Source: Streptomyces sp. NBC_01460 (GTDB lineage Bacteria > Actinomycetota > Actinomycetes > Streptomycetales > Streptomycetaceae). From it: a DNA stretch of 64,000 nucleotides. The notes beneath the pieces were generated by a model. The model saw only the letters and a program-made list of their open reading frames with translations. It did no database searches and had not been told where the DNA came from. Shown here in pieces: positions 54,556 through 63,228 of this stretch. Location: assembly GCF_036227405.1 (NCBI RefSeq), contig NZ_CP109473.1:8602567-8666566 (forward strand). The letters are read 5' to 3'. The position numbers were made by a program, and so were the translations under genes. How positions within the stretch are numbered: position 1 is the stretch's first letter; every line of letters begins with the position of its first letter.

Positions 54556-54984
54556 TGCTCAGCAACTTCGTGGCTGTGCCGATGGCGGTGCGCCGCTGGG
54601 ACTTTCCCGCGATCAGTAGGTGGGCTGGCGGCTGGTACCTACGTACGCCTGTGGCGGGCTGCCCGCCTACGGGACGTGTTGCGGACGCGACGGCTCTCCC
54701 TGGCGGATTCCGGGGATTCTCTGCCCTCGCAGCGGCGTATCGAGGCTTTTGACGTCTTCAGAGAGGGGCTGACGGAGACCTGTCGTGCGGATTCTGATCC
54801 GGGCCCGTGCGGGGAGCCGTTGCCCGGTGTCCGTGATGCCGGTAGACCATCTCGTCGGGATGGCGGTTCATACGGGCTTGACGCCAGGCAGCATCGAACG
54901 ACAGGGACACGGTGCTGCGTTGGCGTATGCGTAAGGCCTGCACACAGGTGAGGGGGGAGAGCACCATCCGCCACAGAAGGAGTT
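54556..54984. other. Decayed coding DNA, no intact gene
   Basis: Minus-strand scraps are visible: LIAGKSQRRTAIGTATKLLS near 54600 and VSLSFDAAWRQARMNRHP near 54900, in different frames. Neither is long enough to assign. They lie between the caspase fragment and the cyclase-cassette operon. Confidence 0.35.
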
Positions 54985-55674
54985 TCACGGATGGGCCCTT
55001 CGCGCAGCGGCCTCGCTCTGAGTGCCCGTGAGAGCCTCAGGCAAGGTGCCACCGTTGAGAGCGGTGAGCGATTCTGTCAGCAGGATCAGAGCCTGTTTCT
55101 GCTTCTCCGGATCCTTGAAGCCTTGGCCCACTAGCTCCCACTGCTGCAGCAGGGGAAACCACCATTGGTCACAGGAACTGATCAGACGGGCCAGGCGCTG
55201 GAGCTCACCTACCAGCTCCTCGTCCAGTGCCCCTGTTGCGCGGCGCTCCATCTGGTCCAGGACGACGAGGTCGGGACGGTCGTAGAGGTTCTTCTTGAGG
55301 AAGCACAGACGCCGGATGCGCTGCTCGTCGGCCTGCTGCTGAGCGAGCAGTTCTTGGGCACCAGTAGGCAGGCCCAGCACTGCCCGCGCACTCAGCAGCC
55401 GGTAGTACGGGCTGAGGTGGGGGAGGCAGAAGGCGGCATTGACCTGGTCCTGGGCGGCAGGCAGATCGACCACCGGCTGGGCTGCCGCTGCACCCATCGC
55501 CGTCGCGTGAACATGGGCCCGCACGCTCTCCTCCACCTGGGGACCGGCGCGCCAGCGCGGACGCCACACGATGGTGTAGACCGCCTCGAAACAGACCCCC
55601 TCGCTTACGCTGGGCAGCAACCGGGGCTGGGCCGATGCACTGGTGCGGGCAGCACGCTGCCACGGCCACCTCAT
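54985..55674 (-). CDS. Last gene of the cyclic-nucleotide cassette, function unknown
   Basis: ATG 55672-55674 overlaps the stop of the 749-aa gene (ATGA), so translation is coupled. The 229-aa protein starts MRWPWQRAARTSAS. It has a beta-strand section (SEGVCFEAVYTIVWRPRWRA, VEESVRAHVHATAMGAAAAQ) then long helices (VDLPAAQDQVNAAFCLPHLS, RAVLGLPTGAQELLAQQQAD, LFLKKNLYDRPDLVVLDQME read as LCFLKKNLYDRPDLVVLDQ). The strand-then-helix layout faintly recalls SPFH/band-7-like partners, but I do not claim that family. No TM helix. Confidence 0.6.
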   Translation of the reverse strand: MRWPWQRAARTSASAQPRLLPSVSEGVCFEAVYTIVWRPRWRAGPQVEESVRAHVHATAMGAAAAQPVVDLPAAQDQVNAAFCLPHLSPYYRLLSARAVLGLPTGAQELLAQQQADEQRIRRLCFLKKNLYDRPDLVVLDQMERRATGALDEELVGELQRLARLISSCDQWWFPLLQQWELVGQGFKDPEKQKQALILLTESLTALNGGTLPEALTGTQSEAAARRAHP

Positions 55675-57920
55675 GCGCCGTCCTGCAGCGGAAAGACAGC
55701 GTGCAGACGGGTGTCCACGAGGTGGTGGTAGAAGTCGTCTGCCACGCTGGTGCCCTCGGCGGTGGAGATGCCACGCAATTCCCGCATGAGATTCATGCCG
55801 GCCTCGAACATGTTGTGGCCGCGCAGCGCCGGAAGGAGCTGGTCCCGCAGCCGGCCATAGGCCACAGGATCGGTGGTGCTGGCGCGAATCCAATGGGATA
55901 GCCGCGGAATGATCTCCGCGACCGTACGCGGGTTGCCCAGCAGATCATGCACCCCACGCGACACGTCGATATCCAGCGAAGACTGCGCCAGCAGCCACGG
56001 GGCGCCGTCGTCCTGGGCCGCCATCAGCGCCAGAAAAGCCAGACTCCCGCCCCGGGCAGAGCCCTTGCTCTGCTGCCACTCACGGACCTCAGCTGCCAGA
56101 CGCACGGCACCGACGGGCTGCTGAGCGAGCTCGGTATAGGCAGCCAGGACCAACTCACGGTTGGCACTCTCACCAGTGGTGTGCGCGATCCGGCGCAGAC
56201 GCACCATGGCCCGCTTCGCCACGGAAGGAGCGACGGTCGTGTCCTCCAGGATGCGCCGGCACAACACGATCACCGCCGGCGCGTACTCGTCCTGCTCCGC
56301 CCACCGGTAGAGCGCCTCCCACGCCAGACGGCCGATGTGCTCGTTGCGCACCGCGCTTTCCATGACCGCGCCCAGCACCTCGGGCTTCTTGGCGCACGCC
56401 GTCTTTCCCAGCGCGGTGAGGTAGCCCATCGTTCCGTGCCGCAGAGTGAGTTCGGCCAGCGCACTGACCGTCGGGTCCTCAAGGCTGGGCGTCTGCGCCG
56501 CATCGACCAGCCAGGCCAGCAGCGGCTCACGCATCGTGTCGTAGTTGTCCCAGACGTACTCCAGCACCGCCCGCCCGTACGCGGGTCGGTCAAAGACGAC
56601 CCTGTCCTGACCGTCTACATCGGCCCCCACGTCCAGGATGCGGCGGCGCAGCCCCCGACCGGCAAGGGCGCTGGGGGCCGCAGCGAACGCACCGCCTGCA
56701 CCGGACGAGGCGGAGGACTGGCCGGCAGCCCGTGTCAGCAGTTCCTGCGCGCCGCGCGCGACATCGGGCATGGGCGCGGACTGCTGCACGGCGAGAGCCA
56801 GCAGCAGACAGCGGTCCTCCACCGTGAGCGAGGGATTGCCATGGCTATGCAAATGCGTCATTTCGCCGAACAGAGCGTCGAGTTCGCTGCGCCAGTCGGT
56901 CAGCGCCGCGGTAAGACGGTCTTCCAGGCTCATCGCGGGCTGCTCACCGACGCGGGCCGGGATTGGCGACTGCTCCAGATGGGAGTGCTCCTGCCATACC
57001 ATCACGATGGTGTGAGCTGCGCGCTCGGCGGCGACAGCGGTCAGCCCCCGTAAGGACGCTTGTGCCTTGGAATAGGACTGCAGAGACGTGATCAGCCGCT
57101 CATAGCCATAAGCTTCTAGATGCGCCTCGACCACCTTCTGGGCGTCGGGCGCCTCCCGCAGATGAACGACATGGACCCCCTCACGCTCGCCCAGGCGGTG
57201 ATCGCGCCACAACTCCTGCGCCACGGTCAGCACCAGATAGGAGCCGATCGCACGAAGCTGGGAGGCGTGCGACGACAGCGCGTTCAGGAAGTCCGAGGAC
57301 AGCTGGTCGTTCTCCGGGTGCTTGAGGTCGAGCTGGAAGGCATGCTCTTTCTCCAGCGGCAGGCGCCCCTTGGTGGGAAAGCTCCAGTCCGCATCCAGTT
57401 TGACGAGACCCACATGACTATCGGTGTGCTGCGCCAGCAGCCGCAGGGCGAACGTCGTCGACCCGAACGAGCGCGGCGCCACGATGACAAGTACGGGTTG
57501 CTGCGGGCGGCCGCTGACGGCATCCAGCGCCTGGGTCCAGACGGCGTCCCAGTGGGGGCCACGGACGAACGGCTGATCCAGGAGCCGTCCGCGGTCGATC
57601 TCGACACCCTCGAGCACATCCCGCTTATGTGTGCTCGTCTGCAGGTTCAGTTCCTCGACGACGTTGGCGACCACACCGACCTCCCCGTATAGGTGCGTAG
57701 CCGCCCCGTCGGTGCGCAGCAGACTCGGCGCGTTGTGGTGCGGATCTACCGACCCGGCCGGCCCCGTCAGAGGCGCGTGAGAGCGCTCACCCGGCGTGTC
57801 CCGCACCGGTTGGGGAGGCTGGCCTTCTGGGCGCAGCCTGCGCAACCAGCCGCCGGGGCCGGACTCATCTTCCGGTGCTGGGGGCTCGGGCCGTGAGGCA
57901 TCGATGGGGGTGTCGGACAT
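55671..57920 (-). CDS. Large P-loop-like protein of the cyclase cassette
   Basis: ATG 57920 follows GGAG. The 749-aa protein has a disordered N-terminus, a short motif V84-A-N-V-V-E-E-L-N-L93, a Walker-A-like strand-loop QPVLVIVAPRSFGSTTFALR (148-156, with A and S where G and K are usual), AFQLDLKHPENDQLSSDFLN and LRAIGSYLVLTVAQELW (core strand). A long helical repeat region follows from ~330 (ALAELTLRHGTMGYLTALGK, LAWEALYRWAEQDEYAPAVI). It looks like a STAND-type sensor with a degenerate nucleotide site. The N-terminal motif resembles the C-terminus of the neighbouring cyclase. Confidence 0.6.
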   Translation of the reverse strand: MSDTPIDASRPEPPAPEDESGPGGWLRRLRPEGQPPQPVRDTPGERSHAPLTGPAGSVDPHHNAPSLLRTDGAATHLYGEVGVVANVVEELNLQTSTHKRDVLEGVEIDRGRLLDQPFVRGPHWDAVWTQALDAVSGRPQQPVLVIVAPRSFGSTTFALRLLAQHTDSHVGLVKLDADWSFPTKGRLPLEKEHAFQLDLKHPENDQLSSDFLNALSSHASQLRAIGSYLVLTVAQELWRDHRLGEREGVHVVHLREAPDAQKVVEAHLEAYGYERLITSLQSYSKAQASLRGLTAVAAERAAHTIVMVWQEHSHLEQSPIPARVGEQPAMSLEDRLTAALTDWRSELDALFGEMTHLHSHGNPSLTVEDRCLLLALAVQQSAPMPDVARGAQELLTRAAGQSSASSGAGGAFAAAPSALAGRGLRRRILDVGADVDGQDRVVFDRPAYGRAVLEYVWDNYDTMREPLLAWLVDAAQTPSLEDPTVSALAELTLRHGTMGYLTALGKTACAKKPEVLGAVMESAVRNEHIGRLAWEALYRWAEQDEYAPAVIVLCRRILEDTTVAPSVAKRAMVRLRRIAHTTGESANRELVLAAYTELAQQPVGAVRLAAEVREWQQSKGSARGGSLAFLALMAAQDDGAPWLLAQSSLDIDVSRGVHDLLGNPRTVAEIIPRLSHWIRASTTDPVAYGRLRDQLLPALRGHNMFEAGMNLMRELRGISTAEGTSVADDFYHHLVDTRLHAVFPLQDGA

Positions 57921-57980
57921 GCGGGCACTCCAGGGTGAGGTGGACGCGAGGGTGCAGGAGGCGATGAGAGACGGGCCGTC

Positions 57981-58778
57981 TCAGCGCGGGCGACGGTCGA
58001 TCCGCAGCTTGCCGATGTGGTTGGCGATCGTGGAGTCGACGACCTGCTCGTGGAACTGGAAGATGCCGCCACTGCCTGCGGCCGGCGCAGCGATGGGAGC
58101 GCTCGCCGGCTGCGAGGCCGGTGGCGGAGCTTCGACGAGGTGGGGGAGTACCGCCTTGCCGGTCAGCCCCGGCACATGAAGGCGGCACGGCTCCGTGAAG
58201 TGCGGCTTGTCGCTGACGTGGGCGAGGGTCTCAAGGAAATGCTGCCGGTCCAGCCCCGGTGTCCGCCCGGCACGCACGGTACGCCGATATGCAGTCTCGG
58301 AGAGCGCGACTGCCAGAAAGGCACCCCCCTCGACCGCCGCGGCCAGCGCCCCGCGCACCTCCTGGCTGTCGACCAGCCGGCACGCGTCATTGATGGCATC
58401 ACCCCGGTGATCCGGCAGGGACAGCGGCCCGACGTGCACACTGGCCCGGAGGTAGACAGCAGGGGCACTACTCAGCCGCTGCTGGTCGTAGCGCGTCAGC
58501 GCTGCGTTGAGACGTCCCAACAGCGGATCGACGAGCCGAGCCAGGTACGGGGCCGGAAAAACCAAAATGGCGCCGTCACCACGGTCCTTGAACGCATTCG
58601 CTTCCTCGCGAGGGTCCTTGAGCCCGCACTCAGCGAGCACGGTGGCCAGGATGTCGTCCACATCGGAGCGGACCGGGGCCATCTTCGCCTCAGGGAACTT
58701 GCTGTACTCCTTCATGTCGATGACCACCAGCGCGTGTTCCGCGGGCACGAGACGGTCTTGAGGGATCGGTGATGCCAT
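57981..58778 (-). CDS. Class III nucleotidyl cyclase
   Basis: ATG 58778 lies 8 bases after GGAGG. The catalytic set is complete: metal Asps D21 (VVIDMKEYS) and D68 (K64-D-R-G-D68-G), base-selecting pair K64 and D123 (P-D-H-R-G), transition-state N130 and R134 (GDAINDACRLVDS). The K/D pair is the adenylate-type combination. A ~50-residue Ala/Pro linker ends in FHEQVV and I251-A-N-H-I-G-K-L-R-I260, which resembles residues 84-93 of the next protein. There are no other domains. Gene order with a CNB protein and a PycTM-like protein points to a second-messenger conflict system. Confidence 0.8.
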   Translation of the reverse strand: MASPIPQDRLVPAEHALVVIDMKEYSKFPEAKMAPVRSDVDDILATVLAECGLKDPREEANAFKDRGDGAILVFPAPYLARLVDPLLGRLNAALTRYDQQRLSSAPAVYLRASVHVGPLSLPDHRGDAINDACRLVDSQEVRGALAAAVEGGAFLAVALSETAYRRTVRAGRTPGLDRQHFLETLAHVSDKPHFTEPCRLHVPGLTGKAVLPHLVEAPPPASQPASAPIAAPAAGSGGIFQFHEQVVDSTIANHIGKLRIDRRPR

Positions 58779-58880
58779 GAGGGGCCCTCCAAAGGGGGAC
58801 AGGCGTGCACGAAGACCTCATGCTGTTCCCCCTGTCAGGCTGGTGGTGCCCACCAGGGGGCACCACCGGCGTGCCCCTCA

Positions 58881-59570
58881 TCACGCTTGTGTATGGGCGT
58901 GTGACTGGATGGCACCAATGTTGCGGATGAGGAGCCCGCCCCCCGATTCCGTGGCCACCCACCCCTCCTCACGCCAGGGCCGGAGAGCATTTCCCACCGC
59001 GTTGCGAGAGGCCCCGATCATCTGGGAAAGCTCCGTCTGCGTCAGACGCACGACAAGGCCCGTAGCCGCAGAAGACGCTGCATCGGACAGCCGCCCCAGA
59101 GCTGACGCCAGACGCACCGGCACCGACGCCGTCGACAGCTCAAGCCGGACCGCTTGTCCCTCCCGCACCCGATTAATGGCGTGACGCAGCAACGGCGCCA
59201 GCAGATGATGCTCCTCGACAAACGCCAGAAAGTCAGAGGCCGGAACGATGCGAACGTGACACGCCTCAGCTGCGATGACCGAAGCAGTACGCGGCTGCTC
59301 ATCCAGTACAGCCAGCTCACCCAGAAGAGCCCCAGCGCCCCGCACCGCAAGCAGAGCACGCTCACCCCGCTGACCAGTCAGCGTCACCAGAGTCGAGCCA
59401 GCATCAAGCATGATCACGTGCGTTGCAGGATCCCCCTGCCGCAACAACAGACTCCGGGCCGGCCGCACACGCTGCGGAGCCAGACCCTGCAACGCAGACC
59501 ACAAAGATCCGCCAATCAGTTCGAGATGCGACTGATACACATGCCCCCCATCACGCCTGCTCACGAGCAC
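58881..59570 (-). CDS. Crp-type CNB-HTH regulator of the cyclase cassette
   Basis: The 229-aa protein (GTG start) has an N-terminal cyclic-nucleotide-binding domain with an intact phosphate cassette, G84-E85-L86 ... R94-T95-A96 in ALLGELAVLDEQPRTASVIA. A dimer helix follows, then a Crp HTH at ~177-206 (LTQTELSQMIGASRNAVGNA, LRPWREEGWVA). The Glu and Arg needed to hold cNMP are present, so it should bind the product of the adjacent cyclase. As a DNA binder it would turn the signal into transcription, perhaps of this operon. Confidence 0.85.
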   Translation of the reverse strand: MLVSRRDGGHVYQSHLELIGGSLWSALQGLAPQRVRPARSLLLRQGDPATHVIMLDAGSTLVTLTGQRGERALLAVRGAGALLGELAVLDEQPRTASVIAAEACHVRIVPASDFLAFVEEHHLLAPLLRHAINRVREGQAVRLELSTASVPVRLASALGRLSDAASSAATGLVVRLTQTELSQMIGASRNAVGNALRPWREEGWVATESGGGLLIRNIGAIQSHAHTQA

Positions 59571-59585
59571 ACGTCATGCATCGTC

Positions 59586-60071
59586 TCAACCCAACACGTA
59601 GGTGATCAACACACCCAATCCAGCCACAACCAGAGCCGAAATGACCAAATCAACCCCTAGACGCACCCACATCAACTTACGACCAGCCAGCACACTCAGC
59701 ACCCACAACCGACGCACCTCCCACCACTGCTCATCGACCGCACCCCCACGCCCCACCGCAGCCACAAACTCCTCAAGACCACGCACACCCCCACACCCCG
59801 CCAACTCACGCTGAAACCCCCCAGCAGGAATCACTGGCCTTATGGCCCACAGCGAAACCCCGACACTCAACCCCAGCAGCACACACGCCACCGTCAGAGA
59901 ACAGGCCAACACCCACCGAACACCCCACGCACCCGTCAGACCGACAACCCCCACACCCAACAGAGCCCCGGCCACCCCACACAGCACCGTCGCCTTCACA
60001 TCCGCCCGCTGCACCTCAGTAAACGCATACGAAGCGCACTCCCGAACCCACTGCCTCCGACCCGCCTGCAT
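59586..60071 (-). CDS. PycTM-like (Pycsar effector-type) membrane protein
   Basis: Start chosen at ATG 60071 (GGAGG 9 bases upstream), giving 161 aa; equivalent starts exist at 60098 and 60125. Residues ~22-45 (ADVKATVLCGVAGALLGVGV) match the A-D-x-K-A-x-x-L helix of PycTM/DUF5706. A second helix (WVLACSLTVACVLLGLSVGV) leads to IRPVIPAGG, and the C-terminal helix (LWVLSVLAGRKLMWVRLGVD LVISAL) fits the L-S-x-x-A-x-x-K-x-x-x-x-R pattern. In Pycsar such proteins damage the membrane on binding cyclic nucleotide. It ends 15 bp before the CNB-HTH gene. Confidence 0.7.
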   Translation of the reverse strand: MQAGRRQWVRECASYAFTEVQRADVKATVLCGVAGALLGVGVVGLTGAWGVRWVLACSLTVACVLLGLSVGVSLWAIRPVIPAGGFQRELAGCGGVRGLEEFVAAVGRGGAVDEQWWEVRRLWVLSVLAGRKLMWVRLGVDLVISALVVAGLGVLITYVLG

Positions 60072-60152
60072 CACCCACTGCCTCCGACCCGCCTGCATCA
60101 CCCACTGCCTCCGACCCGCCTGCATCACCCACTGCCTCCGACCCGCCTGCAT
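60047..60152 (-). repeat. Four tandem 27-bp repeats, each with a GGAGG and an ATG
   Basis: On the coding (minus) strand each unit encodes M-Q-A-G-R-R-Q-W-V and contains GGAGG followed 6 bases later by GTG and 9 bases later by the ATG of the next unit. ATGs lie at 60152, 60125, 60098 and 60071; the last three have a perfectly spaced GGAGG. Copies are identical. Unit number changes would alter translation initiation without changing frame. Confidence 0.9.
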
Positions 60153-60351
60153 CCACTCAGAACACGAAGCACCAACCACGTCAGCCTCCCCAGCGCCGAA
60201 CACCGCGCCAACCGCGATGCCCATCCACCATGCCCACCTCCCTGGACCACCGAAGCCCACCACAGGGCACAGACCCAGCAACTTCCATCACCATCCCTGC
60301 TGCGCCAGCAGTCCCCACCCCGCGACACAACAAACCGGCAACGAGAACTTC

Positions 60352-60383
60352 ACAGACACCCAGACACCCAGACACCCAGACAC
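60352..60383. repeat. 8-bp tandem repeat CAGACACC
   Basis: Four consecutive copies lie ~280 bp upstream of the PycTM-like gene, in the region that should hold the operon promoter. No gene overlaps 60153-60457. Confidence 0.7.
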
Positions 60384-60457
60384 AGCCGAACCGCCACGGG
60401 TAGCAGAACCGGCACGGCCCCGCCGAGGAAATCTCCAGAGGGCGCCGTGTTGGTCCG

Positions 60458-60560
60458 TCAGGCCGCCCATTCCAGTCCGAGGGCGGCGAGCGCGGCTGTC
60501 CAGGATTGGCCTTTGTGATCAGTTGATGGCGGTCTACGCGTTCGGGTGGGCCCCGGGCTA
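60458..60560 (-). pseudogene. Tail of a helicase-associated-domain protein
   Basis: Leftward the frame ends DHKGQSWTAALAALGLEWAA, stop at 60458. W-x-x-A-L-x-A-L-G-L-x-W is the end pattern of HA-repeat helicases such as the gene at 41224. Only the last ~20 codons are recognisable. Confidence 0.4.
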
Positions 60561-60849
60561 CGCCACGCCTTTATGTGGTGACCTGAAGGCATCGTGGATG
60601 CGGGGCGCGTCCGGGGCCCTTCGTACGTCGACTGGACGGGCCGCGCCGGTGGCTGCCTCAGGTTGGCTCCGGCCGGTGACTTGCGAGGCGGCACCCCACG
60701 TTCCTGAGTGCCCAGCCGCGGGCTGCCGTCAACCGCATGGCCGCCTCCTCTGCCAGCGGATGAGGGGCTGTCATCGCCCGTACGTGGTGAGGGTTTCAGA
60801 ACGGTGGCTTGTCGGACCACAGGTGTGTTGTTGGCGTGAGCGGTGGCGG

Positions 60850-61750
60850 GGGCTGTGGGGAGGGTGCTCAGCGCCTCCTCCACGCGGCCGAGGTCGATGA
60901 GGGAGCCGGCGAGGTCGTGGCTGTTCTTGTGATCCAGCCGCTGCTGGAGGACGGTATCGGCTTCGTGCAAGCGCCCGGCCTCCGCCAGCTGCTGTACGGC
61001 CTCCTCATGACTGTCCAGCGCGGCGTAGGCCTGCAGTTCCTCGATCCGGCCGTGCCGGGCCAACGGGTCGTCGAGTTGGTCTCGGCTGTTGACCGAGGTG
61101 ATCTGCCGGCGGCGGAGCAGGGCGATGGCTTCATCGATGTGGCCCTGGCGCTCGCGGATCGTCGCGAGCAGGCCGAGCACTGTGTCGGGATCGAGGCCGC
61201 GGCAGCACTACGGGCCCTCGCAGCAGTGAGCTCGGCCCGAATCCGGTCGGCGAACAGCGCGGCAGCCTACTCGTCGCGGCCGGCAACGGAGGCGACGTCG
61301 ACCAAGGCGGTGGCGAGCACCCAGTCATGGATGTGCGGCACGAGCAGGTCGAACGCCTCCCCGGCGCGGCCGTGCCGGGCAAGTAGCCTCGTGTAGGCCT
61401 CCAAAGCCATCGGGTGTCCGGCTTCCATGCCGGTCCGGGTGAGGTCGATCGCCTCGTCGATGCGGCCCCAGCCCTCCAGTAACTCGGCCGCGGCAACAAC
61501 AGCCGTCCACCAGCGCGTTGCCACGTACGGGGCGAGCGTCTCCCACGCGTCGGCCTCTCGGCCCTGACCACCCAGCACCCGAGCCCACGCCAGCGCGCAG
61601 AACCACTCCCTGCGTCCGGCCTGCAACTCCACCACGTCGCTATGCCTCGTTCGAGCAGCCGCGAGACCAGCTCCGGCGGGATGCAGCCGGACCTCGTCCG
61701 GGCCCGGTAGTCAAGATCAGGAGCGTCCACGGCCAAGGACCATAGCGCTC
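60850..61750 (-). pseudogene. TPR-type repeat protein, multiply broken
   Basis: In order: LDYRARTRSGCIPPELVSRL, then VVELQAGRREWFCALAWARV read as VELQAGRREWFCALAWARVL, GRIDEAIDLTRTGMEAGHPM, ARHGRAGEAFDLLVPHIHDW, GRDE, TAG at 61267, AAALFADRIRAELTAARARS, and after a frame change TVLGLLATIRERQGHIDEAI (read MLGLLATIRERQGHIDEAIA) to HGRIEELQAYAALDSHEEAV. TPR/PPR-like helix pairs are clear. At least one nonsense and two frameshifts inactivate it. Confidence 0.6.
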
Positions 61751-61810
61751 GCCCCGACGCCAGCGGCCGCATCACTCCCGGTCACACAGGCCCGGGTCAT
61801 CGTCATCCCC

Positions 61811-62428
61811 GTGTTTCCTCGGCGGTGTGGTGGCGGCTTGGCCGGTTTGGTGCCCGCCCGATCTGCTCGGCAACTGCCTCGACTTCCTTCTCGCCGTACG
61901 CGGTACGCACACCGGAGAAGCTGTAGCCGGCGTGCCGGGCCAGCTCCTGCAGCCCGTAGGGACGGTTACCGCAAAACTCCCTCCCGGCTGGTCGCCTGGA
62001 CCATGGTCGCGACGATCGAGCTCCTCTCCTACATCGAAGCTCTGTGGAAGGACGGTGTTCTGCGGCTCAGGCCGGAAGTCTTCGACGCGCAGGTCGCCCT
62101 GAAGTCGACGGTGTGGGAAGAGCCTGCTCAGGTGTTCTTCGCTCCCGTCGGAACGGAGCCGCCATCGGTTGCGACGACCTCACCGCCCGAGGCGTGGCTC
62201 CCGCTGGGCAAGGGCACGGACCCCTCAAGCTTGCAGACCATCTTCGGAGGACAGCTCCTCCATCCAACTACTTCCGTACGCGCGACCGCTTCGTCCAGCG
62301 AAGACTCCGACGCGGGCCAGCCCAAAGGCGACGGCAACACGGCGGCGACCGCCCACGGGACTCCACGGCAGCCTGTGAAGAACTGGCAGGCCGAGGGGAT
62401 CGAGCGCTGGAGAGCGATGAACTTCTGA
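61811..62428 (+). CDS. Hypothetical protein, doubtful
   Basis: One frame is open through 62428. From MVATIELLSYIEALWKDGVL on it has fair codon bias, then LRPEVFDAQVALKSTVWEEP, and it ends KNWQAEGIERWRAMNF. The first ~60 residues are Arg/Pro-rich and unlikely; an internal ATG near 62003 is a better start. Not recognised. It may be a remnant. Confidence 0.3.
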   Translation: MFPRRCGGGLAGLVPARSARQLPRLPSRRTRYAHRRSCSRRAGPAPAARRDGYRKTPSRLVAWTMVATIELLSYIEALWKDGVLRLRPEVFDAQVALKSTVWEEPAQVFFAPVGTEPPSVATTSPPEAWLPLGKGTDPSSLQTIFGGQLLHPTTSVRATASSSEDSDAGQPKGDGNTAATAHGTPRQPVKNWQAEGIERWRAMNF

Positions 62429-62762
62429 CGGCGCACCAGTACTCCGCGTCGTCGCGCCGCTCGCGTTGACCCTGGGCAAGCCTCCGCTGTCAGTAGCGGC
62501 TGGCACTGGGACGGTATGCCTTGGGCCGGTTCCTCACCGATTTACGGGGTGGAACGGGAACGAGATTCACCTCCCACCGAATGCGCATCAGAAGCGGCAG
62601 CAGGCGCAGGTCTTCCAGCACCTTGAGGTACGAGCTGTTCTTGGGCAAGGACGTTCCTTGAGGGCATTGGCTTCACTGATCCCGAGGCCCTTCTGGACGA
62701 CCGCAGTGGGTGGAATGGCGCGGCGGCCCCGCCCACGAATTCGGCACCGCCTGATGTCCGAG
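62429..62762. other. No gene supported
   Basis: Short frames only. Nothing is recognised between the doubtful gene and the terminator at 62763. Confidence 0.4.
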
Positions 62763-62790
62763 CGGCCGGGCAGGTGGTCCTGCCCGGCCG
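62763..62790 (-). terminator. Terminator of the leftward gene at 62797
   Basis: CGGCCGGGCAGG pairs perfectly with CCTGCCCGGCCG (12 bp, loop TGGT), 6 bp beyond the stop codon of that gene. Confidence 0.8.
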
Positions 62791-62796
62791 CAGTGG

Positions 62797-63228
62797 CTAC
62801 TCCCAGGGTCTCGGTAGGGCGTGCCACAGGGCTCTGAGCCAGTCGGGCGGGTTAGTGAGGCACTTGTCCACCAGCCGAGCCGTGATGGAACGGGCGGCAC
62901 CCTGAGCGGCGCCCTGGGCCATCGCGGCGGTCAGGCCGGCACCGGCACCGACAGCGGGCTGCTGCGGGATGGGCGCGAGGTTGGGCGGCTGGACGCGCGC
63001 GGGATCGTTGTCCCGGGTCATGATGCTGCTCCCTTGAGCAGAGGGATCGAGGACAGCGGACACCTGCGTGGTGTCGTCCGCGGGGGTGTGCGCCGCGCGG
63101 TCGGCGGTCCTGCTGCGGCTCTCTGCGTGAGCGCGTCCCTGTGGGGCTTCGGCCCTGGCCCAGGGTGGCGTGTTCAGCGTAGCGGCGATCGGCGCGGGTG
63201 GTGCCCCGGGTGCTTGGCGGGTGGTCAT
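62797..63228 (-). CDS. Hypothetical protein nearest the terminal hairpin array
   Basis: ATG 63228 has GGAGG 8 bases upstream, and a terminator follows the stop, so the unit looks real. A second in-frame start (ATG 63021, GGGAG upstream) would give 74 aa. The N-terminal half is disordered (Ala/Pro/Arg). The C-terminal half has VGAGAGLTAAMAQGAAQGAA, RSITARLVDKCLTNPPDWLR and ALWHALPRPWE, with a possible amphipathic helix. No family recognised. It is the last gene before the hairpin array and points away from it. Confidence 0.5.
   Translation of the reverse strand: MTTRQAPGAPPAPIAATLNTPPWARAEAPQGRAHAESRSRTADRAAHTPADDTTQVSAVLDPSAQGSSIMTRDNDPARVQPPNLAPIPQQPAVGAGAGLTAAMAQGAAQGAARSITARLVDKCLTNPPDWLRALWHALPRPWE

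Noticed and set aside
60047..60152. Repeat array considered as CRISPR
   Set aside because: Four 27-bp units are directly adjacent with no spacers and are in frame within a coding region.
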